In this document: positions 1 through 4,081 of the stretch, piece after piece
Numbering within the stretch: position 1 is the stretch's first letter
Layout of the letters: each line of letters opens with the position of its first letter
Assembly: GCA_013203415.1 (NCBI GenBank)
Contig: JABMQE010000098.1
Coordinates: 1 to 5,291 of the forward strand
Reading direction: 5' to 3'
DNA: 5,291 nucleotides
Origin: Candidatus Falkowiibacteriota bacterium
Lineage (GTDB): Bacteria > Patescibacteriota > Patescibacteriia > UBA2591 > JABMQE01
Notes under the pieces: generated by a model
What the model was told of the DNA's origin: nothing
Databases searched by the model: none
What the model saw: only the letters and a program-made list of their open reading frames with translations
Translations under genes and position numbers: made by a program

Positions 1-1049
1 ATTCCATATATTCCAGTCACCGATTCAAACGGCGCTACCACCGAGCTGTTTTCTATAATCACCGGCACTTCGTCCGGCTTTTCCGGAGGCGGTAGTTTTT
101 CAACCACCACGCTATTTTTTGTTATTTTTAAAAGTTGCTTTGTTATCTCGGAAAGTTTTCCTTCTTCCACCCAAGCATCAAGAATAATAACTCTCCTTGT
201 TGCTAAAAATTTCTCCCTTGCTACAAATTTTTCTTTTTCCCATGTCAAAAAGTCAAAAACAATTTGCAAATTTTTATATTCTTTTCCTAATTCTTTTGTC
301 TTTTTTTCAAAATCTCTAAGCTTCTGCTCTCCGTTTTTTATCTCGCCATCAACTTTTGCTAATGCTTCGCCTGCTCTCATCTCGGAATAGGGGAGTTCCA
401 CTCGGTCAACTTTGTTTTTAGATAAAACCTCGTCTAAGTCCTTCTCACGTTCCTTCTTAAAGTTCACGACCAAATACGCGCTTTTCTCATCCTGTTCCAA
501 AACTCTAACTTCGGTCTCCCTAACTTTCTCTCTTAACTCATCTTGCAAAGGTTCGATATTGGCTAAACTGATTATTCCTAAAAAAGTTCCAGTGGTTTTG
601 GTTTCCACTTCCTTCTGCGCTATCTCAAACTTTTGCCAAGGGGATAATGCTTTTTTCTCACCTCTTAATTTTAAAAGTTCATTTTTTGTTTGATTAATAT
701 CATTTTCAATATTTTGCACATCCCCAGTCAAACCCCGAAAATCAAACTTCCCTACTAATTCCTCCACCTTCTCTCTTCCCATCTTTATCTTTTCCGGCGC
801 TAACTTTTCCCATAACGTCTTCTTCTCTTCTGGTTTGTAAGAACTTAAATATCTAAGAGCAAAATCAATCCCAGCTAAGTCATAATCAATTTTAGAGCCA
901 ATCGATTTGTCAGAGTCGCTTTTTTGCTCATCAGGCTTCTTTATCTGGTCGATTTGCGCCACCCCCTCATCTGCCAGCCAATCCAATATCTTCTCTTCAT
1001 ATTTCTTTAAGGAAACTATGTTAATTTTAATTATAGGGATTATTGCCAT
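1..1049 (-). CDS. ntpI: A/V-type ATP synthase subunit I (a subunit), N-terminal part
   Basis: This is the first 349 codons of the large membrane subunit of the A/V-type ATPase (subunit I, equivalent to V-ATPase subunit a). The subunit links the peripheral stalk to the c-ring and forms the ion half-channels. The translation starts MAIIPIIKINIVSLKKYEEK and is largely charged and coiled-coil-like (roughly residues 105-145 and 230-270), as expected for the cytoplasmic arm of this family. Near the edge it reads PVIIENSSVVAPFESVTGIYG (split here by function: the PFE..T..YG signature sits just before the first membrane helices in this family). The membrane half lies outside the window. I chose ATG at 1047-1049 because an in-frame stop lies 12 nt upstream (1062-1064). 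No Shine-Dalgarno is visible. It follows subunit H by 90 nt, matching the H-I order of ahaHIKECFABD-type operons. Family assignment is confident; the symbol follows Enterococcus usage. Confidence 0.88.
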   Translation of the reverse strand, partial: MAIIPIIKINIVSLKKYEEKILDWLADEGVAQIDQIKKPDEQKSDSDKSIGSKIDYDLAGIDFALRYLSSYKPEEKKTLWEKLAPEKIKMGREKVEELVGKFDFRGLTGDVQNIENDINQTKNELLKLRGEKKALSPWQKFEIAQKEVETKTTGTFLGIISLANIEPLQDELREKVRETEVRVLEQDEKSAYLVVNFKKEREKDLDEVLSKNKVDRVELPYSEMRAGEALAKVDGEIKNGEQKLRDFEKKTKELGKEYKNLQIVFDFLTWEKEKFVAREKFLATRRVIILDAWVEEGKLSEITKQLLKITKNSVVVEKLPPPEKPDEVPVIIENSSVVAPFESVTGIYG

Positions 1050-1055
1050 CGCATT

Positions 1056-1136
1056 ACATTGTTACATTGTTAAATTGTTAAATTGTTAGGTTCGGCGTAA
1101 ATAGCAATGTAACCATTTAACAATGTAACAATAAAT
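1056..1136. repeat. Inverted array of tandem octamers between subunit H and I genes
   Basis: The left side has four head-to-tail 8-nt units (ACATTGTT, ACATTGTT, AAATTGTT, AAATTGTT; 1056-1087). The right side has complementary units of the same period (CAATGTAA, CCATTTAA, CAATGTAA; 1105-1128). Positions 1058-1075 and 1115-1132 are perfect 18-nt inverted repeats, with a loop of about 39 nt. In the ATPase mRNA this would form a long AU-rich hairpin in the intercistronic gap. It has no adjacent U-tract outside the stem, so it is more likely a repeat element or an mRNA-processing/stability hairpin than a terminator. Confidence 0.8.
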
Positions 1137-1139
1137 ACG

Positions 1140-1451
1140 TCATTTTGTCAGACAATCAATTACTAAAGAAGCAGCTTTTTCCATTCGCTCACCACCAACA
1201 TCATCCAACTTCTCCATCACCACCCCTTGCTCTTCTCCTGCTATTTTTTCATAATCTTTGATTGCTGTATCAGTTTCTTTTTTTATCTCTTCCATCCTTG
1301 GCTGTAATTTCTCTTTTGCCACTGCCTCGCTATTTTTTATATCATCCCTGATTTTTCCCTTCTCATTCTCAACTTCAACCCGTGCTTTCTCAACAACCTT
1401 CTTGGCCTCTTCTTCGGCTTTTTTTATCTCACTTATATTATTGTCAGTCAT
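1140..1451 (-). CDS. ahaH: A/V-type ATPase subunit H (peripheral-stalk coiled coil)
   Basis: This is a 103-residue, highly charged protein, close to the usual size of about 100-110 residues for subunit H of archaeal/bacterial A/V-type ATPases. It pairs with subunit E to build the peripheral stalk that holds the catalytic head against rotation. It starts MTDNNISEIKKAEEEAKKVV and continues with alternating Lys/Glu heptad-like stretches (about residues 8-70), the pattern of the EH stalk helix. A short hydrophobic C-terminal segment (AASLVIDCLTK) follows. There is no signal peptide or membrane helix. It is the first gene of a minus-strand operon with subunit I downstream, and that neighbour is the main support for the assignment because low-complexity coiled coils are weak evidence alone. 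ATG at 1449-1451 has no Shine-Dalgarno; a promoter-like element ends only 8 nt upstream. Confidence 0.8.
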   Translation of the reverse strand: MTDNNISEIKKAEEEAKKVVEKARVEVENEKGKIRDDIKNSEAVAKEKLQPRMEEIKKETDTAIKDYEKIAGEEQGVVMEKLDDVGGERMEKAASLVIDCLTK

Positions 1452-1459
1452 ATAGATGT

Positions 1460-1489
1460 AAATTAATAATCAATTTTTTTATTTTCCAA
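1460..1489 (-). promoter_or_regulatory. Candidate proximal promoter of the ATPase operon
   Basis: Read on the minus strand, TTGGAA (1484-1489), an 18-nt spacer and TAATTT (1460-1465) lie 8 nt before the subunit H start codon. The -10 keeps the most conserved T, A and T positions. A transcript starting about 7 nt downstream would be nearly leaderless, which fits the missing Shine-Dalgarno. The same TTGGAA -35 occurs in front of the helicase gene. The surroundings are AT-rich, so a chance match is possible. Confidence 0.4.
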
Positions 1490-1507
1490 GCCAATATTTT
1501 CCACTTA

Positions 1508-1554
1508 TCTCCCCCTTACCAAGGCCAGCCCTGAGCTTGTCGAATGGGGGGAGA
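1508..1554. repeat. Hairpin carrying a copy of the TTCGACAAGCTCAGG repeat
   Basis: TCTCCCCC (1508-1515) pairs with GGGGGAGA (1547-1554). Inside the loop, the minus strand reads TTCGACAAGCTCAGG (plus positions 1530-1544). The identical 15-mer occurs at 2912-2926 on the plus strand, i.e. in the opposite orientation. This 15-mer is a widespread intergenic motif in environmental bacterial genomes (general knowledge, not checked here). It lies in the leader of the ATPase operon if the distal promoter is used. Confidence 0.65.
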
Positions 1555-1645
1555 ACTAAATAGGGGGTAAAAATAGACAAACCATCTACATTTTATTTGG
1601 ATTTGGAACAGAGAAAGTCATGATTAAATACATCCGTCCCAAACC

Positions 1646-1680
1646 CCTCCTTTAATTCCTCCCATTGAATTAAGGGGAGG
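1646..1680. repeat. Imperfect hairpin in the ATPase leader
   Basis: CCTCCTTTAATTC (1646-1658) pairs with GAATTAAGGGGAGG (1667-1680), with one bulged base and an 8-nt loop. It lies in gene-free DNA upstream of subunit H. No U-tract follows on either strand, so I do not call a terminator. It may be a leader structure or a repeat remnant. Confidence 0.5.
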
Positions 1681-1718
1681 ATAACGATGAGGTCCAACAG
1701 TTGCATTTTATCTCAATT

Positions 1719-1800
1719 ACAAAAAAATTGGACCCAACAGCTCAAGGTTCAATTTTTTGGTCCTGCACTAAAGTATATTATCAACATATTCTAATGCAGG
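1719..1800 (-). promoter_or_regulatory. Paired leader hairpins, the second terminator-like
   Basis: Two hairpins follow the distal promoter on the minus strand. The first (1762-1800) has CCTGCATTAGAATATG pairing with the complement at 1762-1777 at 13 of 16 positions. The second has arms 1746-1761 and 1719-1734, 16 nt with two mismatches and an 11-nt loop. Its 3' arm contains a run of seven U in the RNA (1721-1727). Alternatively, GGACC (1759-1763) pairs with GGTCC (1730-1734), leaving the U run as a terminator tail. That alternative would mean a short RNA of about 90 nt or an attenuated leader. No antiterminator or ligand motif is recognised. Confidence 0.4.
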
Positions 1801-1816
1801 TCGAACTGTCGCCTAT

Positions 1817-1845
1817 ATACTACACTGTCTAGAGATAAATGTCAA
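1817..1845 (-). promoter_or_regulatory. Distal sigma70-type promoter reading toward the ATPase genes
   Basis: On the minus strand a consensus -35 TTGACA (1840-1845) is followed, after exactly 17 nt, by TAGTAT (1817-1822). Transcription would start near 1810. It would run through about 360 nt of hairpin-rich, gene-free sequence before subunit H, or stop at the terminator-like hairpin near 1720. The match is better than that of the proximal candidate at 1460-1489. Confidence 0.65.
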
Positions 1846-1895
1846 TAATTTTTTTAATACTTTCTGTGGATTAATAATTGTGGTTATAGGGGTAG

Positions 1896-1947
1896 GAACG
1901 CGCCTTCCCCGCACGCTGCGGGGTATGGCGCGTTCTTGTGTTTTTTG
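1896..1947 (+). terminator. Strong plus-strand intrinsic terminator with no gene in front
   Basis: GAACGCGCC (1896-1904) pairs perfectly with GGCGCGTTC (1927-1935). Inside it, CCCCGCA (1907-1913) pairs with TGCGGGG (1917-1923) around a 3-nt loop, giving 16 base pairs in all. A T-rich tail (1936-1947) follows on the plus strand only. No plus-strand gene or clear promoter precedes it. It would stop plus-strand transcription from entering the RNA locus antisense, and so acts as an insulator. Confidence 0.8.
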
Positions 1948-1950
1948 TAC

Positions 1951-1989
1951 AAATAAAAAGGGCCGCCAAACTGAAGTTGTCTGGCGGCC
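1951..1989 (-). terminator. Intrinsic terminator of the large RNA locus
   Basis: On the minus strand GGCCGCCA (1982-1989) pairs perfectly with TGGCGGCC (1961-1968) across a 13-nt loop. It is followed by CCTTTTTATTT (down to about 1951). The U-tract lies on the minus-strand side only, so it ends the transcript that starts near 2758. Confidence 0.85.
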
Positions 1990-2758
1990 TTCCGAAGGTC
2001 CGGATGAAGTTCCCGTGGCCTTCGGTCGCAGTGAAGGGAGGTCCTACGCGTCGAACCGCCCGACAGTTACCATTTTGGATGGTCATGGGCGAAAAAGCAG
2101 AGAAGAAAGAGCACGGTCGCGACCATGCCCGCCTGCTCAACGAGACATTCCCCGTCCCGTTCGGAAGCACAAGCGGACACCCACGTCGCTTAAACTTCTA
2201 GTGGCCCCCAGTCAACATTGGCCAGCCAGCTAAGAGCTCTATCCAGCCCTCCCTCTCTCACAATGGCCGAACTCCGTCGGCCACGTTCCCGGTCTCGATC
2301 AACGGTATACGTACACGTACAGATCGGTGTTACGGTGAAGCACGGCTTCCGGCATCTGCACAATCATAGGCAGTACTCCTGTGCGCGTCCTTGAAGAACG
2401 CATGAATCCCGCGATGGGCAGCAACAGACAAGCATATTACAGGAGAAGAAACTCCTTTACCGTCATATTTCCGCGTCAAGGCCAGAAGCAACTCCGGTGG
2501 GGCTTGTTTTGCCCCTTTGGGTGAAAAGTTGTTCTGCCTTGGATTTGGAAAATATGGATTCAGAAGTCCCTCCTCCTAGAGCATCACTCACGCAGCACCC
2601 ATTGGGCCTCTGCGAAAAGCATAGAACAGCGCAGAGGTTATCTCTGGGCTTTCCCCCAGGCCTGGATGGCCTACTTAGGGTCTCACGTGCTGCGGCATAA
2701 TCCCTCCTCCCGCGGTTTACGTGCGGCTCAGCCCGTGCAACGCGAAACTGCAAACTTA
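1951..2758 (-). ncRNA. Candidate large structured non-coding RNA, about 800 nt
   Basis: A near-consensus promoter upstream and an intrinsic terminator at the end define a minus-strand transcript of about 800 nt. It contains no persuasive protein gene. It is GC-rich against an AT-rich background and carries consecutive helices. From the 5' end (plus coordinates) these are: 2711-2717/2739-2744; 2687-2694/2591-2598 (8 perfect pairs closing a branched domain with 2658-2662/2668-2672 and 2607-2614/2630-2637); 2527-2538/2480-2493 enclosing 2511-2515/2499-2503; 2452-2456/2441-2445; 2396-2401/2385-2390; 2380-2384/2358-2362; 2345-2349/2337-2341; 2322-2326/2296-2300; 2277-2283/2264-2270; 2220-2224/2202-2206; 2187-2191/2171-2175; 2154-2161/2139-2146; 2134-2138/2109-2113; 2087-2091/2057-2061 enclosing 2079-2083/2069-2073; 2019-2025/1992-1998. 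I do not recognise the family. Signatures of RNase P RNA, tmRNA, SRP RNA and common riboswitches were not found. Function is unknown. Confidence 0.65.
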
Positions 2759-2764
2759 TAATCC

Positions 2765-2793
2765 ACTATATCATGCCTAATATATCTTGTCAA
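2765..2793 (-). promoter_or_regulatory. Near-consensus sigma70 promoter of the large RNA
   Basis: On the minus strand, TTGACA (2788-2793), a 17-nt spacer and TATAGT (2765-2770) give the best promoter in the window, with start near 2758. The spacer contains ATTAGGCATGA (2771-2781), the same 11-mer found in the repeats around pyrF (complement of 2971-2981; also within 3991-4002). It sits in AT-rich DNA directly before the GC-rich transcript. Confidence 0.8.
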
Positions 2794-2890
2794 GAAAATT
2801 GGGGATAATTTGGGGAAAAGTTGTAATATTAAGCTAAAATTAGGTAAATTTAGTATAATTTATAAATAATATTTTTATGTACTAAAACAT
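2794..2890. other. AT-rich spacer without a gene
   Basis: This is very AT-rich sequence between the divergent RNA and pyrF units. TATAAT at 2854-2859 (plus) could be a -10 element, but there is no convincing -35 at 16-18 nt. I see no ORF or RNA gene. Confidence 0.5.
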
Positions 2891-3001
2891 TTAGGCATTA
2901 GGAATAAGACCTTCGACAAGCTCAGGTTCTAGCGAGCATGAGGCATGAGGACTTTTCAAAAACGTAACCCTCATGCCTAATGCCTAATTACTCATGCCTC
3001 G
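2891..3001. repeat. Heptamer-based intergenic repeat, copy 1 (upstream of pyrF)
   Basis: The stretch contains TTAGGCATTAGG (2891-2902) and its perfect inverse CCTAATGCCTAA (2976-2987). Between them are the 15-mer TTCGACAAGCTCAGG (2912-2926) and tandem GCATGAG units (2936-2950). The core TTTTCAAAAACGTAACCCT and the tail TAATTACTCATGCCTCG recur downstream of pyrF in the same orientation (3987-4040). Arms made of GCATGAG/GCATTAG units face each other across the core, giving an imperfect hairpin. It resembles a short non-coding repeat family rather than a transposon; no transposase is present. Confidence 0.75.
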
Positions 3002-3018
3002 CCCGTGCCTCGTCCTCC

Positions 3019-3047
3019 TTGACTTTTCCATCCTATCCTGCTAATTT
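3019..3047 (+). promoter_or_regulatory. Candidate pyrF promoter with extended -10
   Basis: TTGACT (3019-3024), a 17-nt spacer ending in TGC (3039-3041), and TAATTT (3042-3047) form a -35, extended -10 and weak -10. The start would be near 3054, giving a leader of about 120 nt. That leader includes a small hairpin (GTGA-TTC-TCAC near 3076-3086) and a purine-rich AAAGGAGG near 3094-3101 before the real ribosome-binding site. Confidence 0.5.
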
Positions 3048-3159
3048 TATATCAGCATAAGTCGAGCAAAAACCGTGATTCTCACCTTCACCGAAAGGAG
3101 GCCTTGTCTCGTTTAGTGGTCGTCAGTAAGAAGAAGCAGAACACTCACCCGCAACAAAG

Positions 3160-3165
3160 AAGGAG
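3160..3165 (+). promoter_or_regulatory. Strong Shine-Dalgarno of pyrF
   Basis: AAGGAG lies 9 nt before ATG at 3175 and fixes the start. The flanking AT-rich genes (subunits H and I, helicase) show no comparable site, so pyrF differs from its neighbours in how translation starts. Confidence 0.85.
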
Positions 3166-3174
3166 AGCAAAGTT

Positions 3175-3909
3175 ATGGACGCGACACGCAGAATTTGGGT
3201 AGCCCTGGACGCAGAAAAACCCAGGGCGCTCGAAGTTGTCGAGGCAGTCGAAGGGCACCCTGCTGTTCTCGGTTTCAAAGCGAACAGCTTGGTGGACGAG
3301 GAGGTCTTCCGGGATGACGGTCAAATCAAGCTTTTCGACCGGCTTCTGGAATCTGGTCTTCCCATCTGGGTCGACCTCAAGTTCCATGACGTGCCCAGGA
3401 CAATCGGTCGTCGTATGCGGCCGTATGTCGAAGCAGGTGTTGGCTTCGTCACGGTTATGGCGAAGGGGGGGATTCCGATGATGATGGATGCAGTGGAGGC
3501 CGGTGGGACCGGAACCTTTGTCATCGCGGTCACAGAGCTCACGTCCCTCAGTGAGGAGGAGGTTCATCTGGGGTCTGGCCATCCAGCCAAGGCCTCGGTT
3601 ATCAATCTCGCCGGCAATGCCGTGCATGCCGGGGTCGAGTATCTGGTCTGCTCTGGCCAGGAGCTGCAGGTCCTCGGCAAACAGCGGCACCTGCAAAACC
3701 TGTCGATGTTCGTTCCGGCTGTCAAGCCCAAGTGGTCACTTGCCGCCGGTGCCGACCAGAGTCGGGTGGTCACCCCCGAGCAGGTGTTCAAGGGCGGTGG
3801 CAGTGCCGCTGTCATGGGCAGTGCCATCATGGGCGCCGATGACCCCTTCGAGGCTGTCGACATGACCGCCAAGGAGATCGAGGCCATCGAGGAGGACGAC
3901 GAGGATTAG
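3175..3909 (+). CDS. pyrF: Orotidine 5'-phosphate decarboxylase-like protein
   Basis: This is a 244-residue TIM-barrel protein of the OMP decarboxylase family, which turns OMP into UMP in the last step of pyrimidine synthesis. The length is typical. Visible family motifs are VALD (D12, substrate ribose), FKANS (K35), DLKFHD (D67, K69, D72, completing the K-D-K-D catalytic set), VTELTS (119-124), CSGQE (159-163) and ADQSRVVTP (193-201). Two phosphate-site motifs are altered: PGIRP reads PAVKP (181-185), and the usual VVGR-x-I reads VMGSAI (213-218), with serine in place of the arginine. So an altered substrate is possible. The C-terminus is strongly acidic (EEDDED). Codons are mostly G/C-ending, unlike the AT-rich neighbours. 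The gene has its own promoter, Shine-Dalgarno and terminator and is flanked by direct repeats, which suggests acquisition as a unit. No other pyrimidine gene is in view. Confidence 0.88.
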   Translation: MDATRRIWVALDAEKPRALEVVEAVEGHPAVLGFKANSLVDEEVFRDDGQIKLFDRLLESGLPIWVDLKFHDVPRTIGRRMRPYVEAGVGFVTVMAKGGIPMMMDAVEAGGTGTFVIAVTELTSLSEEEVHLGSGHPAKASVINLAGNAVHAGVEYLVCSGQELQVLGKQRHLQNLSMFVPAVKPKWSLAAGADQSRVVTPEQVFKGGGSAAVMGSAIMGADDPFEAVDMTAKEIEAIEEDDED

Positions 3910-3982
3910 GAGTCGTAGGACCCGAACTCCTCGTAGTTGTAGTGCAATACCCCGCCTTTCATTGAGAGGCGGGTTTCTTTTT
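3908..3982 (+). terminator. pyrF intrinsic terminator, preceded by a small hairpin
   Basis: CCCGCCT (3951-3957) pairs perfectly with AGGCGGG (3967-3973) around a 9-nt loop and is followed by TTTCTTTTTATT (3974-3985), a good plus-strand terminator. Before it, AGGAGT (3908-3913, overlapping the stop codon) pairs with ACTCCT (3926-3931). Confidence 0.85.
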
Positions 3983-3986
3983 ATTC

Positions 3987-4040
3987 GAGGCATTAGGCAT
4001 GAGGGTTTTCAAAAACGTAACCCTAATTACTCATGCCTCG
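3987..4040. repeat. Heptamer-based intergenic repeat, copy 2 (downstream of pyrF)
   Basis: GAGGCATTAGGCATGAGG (3987-4004) faces CATGCCTC (4032-4039) across a core, TTTTCAAAAACGTAACCCT (4006-4024), that is identical to the core in copy 1. Relative to copy 1 it lacks one block of heptamer units after the core. It is in the same orientation as copy 1, so the two bracket pyrF as direct repeats about 1 kb apart. Confidence 0.75.
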
Positions 4041-4046
4041 TCTTTC

Positions 4047-4075
4047 TTGGAAATAAACATCTATTGTGCTAAGAT
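4047..4075 (+). promoter_or_regulatory. Helicase promoter implying a leaderless mRNA
   Basis: TTGGAA (4047-4052), a 17-nt spacer ending in TGC, and TAAGAT (4070-4075) make an extended -10 promoter. Only 6 nt separate the -10 from ATG at 4082, so transcription would begin at or next to the start codon. No Shine-Dalgarno is present, in keeping with that. Confidence 0.6.
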
Positions 4076-4081
4076 ACCAAC

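Noticed and set aside
412..1455. Plus-strand ORFs over the ATPase subunit genes
   Set aside because: Ser/Phe-rich translations typical of the complement of Lys/Glu-rich coiled coils; the minus-strand genes explain the region.
1871..2233. Overlapping ORFs of 87-117 codons on both strands in the GC-rich region
   Set aside because: They run straight through two strong terminator hairpins, lack ribosome-binding sites and show no domain-like composition. GC-rich non-coding sequence has few stops by chance.
2463..2753. 96-codon minus-strand ORF and a 67-codon plus-strand ORF
   Set aside because: The minus ORF begins almost at the predicted transcription start, has no Shine-Dalgarno and crosses several perfect helices. 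The composition (Arg, Pro, Ser, Gly) looks like translated structured RNA.
1951..2758. RNase P RNA, tmRNA, SRP RNA, 6S RNA, group I/II intron or known riboswitch
   Set aside because: I looked for the RNase P P4 signature, a tmRNA TTCGA T-arm with CCA end, the SRP GGAAG loop context, intron domain V, and TPP, T-box, cobalamin and SAM motifs. None matched beyond short fragments such as GGGCTGAG or GGTTCGA without matching stems.
3117..3200. Possible GTG-started leader peptide upstream of pyrF (after AAAGGAGG)
   Set aside because: The frame is basic, low-complexity and overlaps the pyrF Shine-Dalgarno and start; nothing else supports it.
3145..3993. Antisense and alternate-frame ORFs over pyrF (up to 183 codons)
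   Set aside because: They are shadows of a GC-rich gene; the plus-strand frame carries all OMP decarboxylase motifs.
1056..4040. CRISPR array
   Set aside because: The short units are tandem without spacers or form hairpins; there are no regular 24-40 nt repeats with unique spacers and no cas genes.
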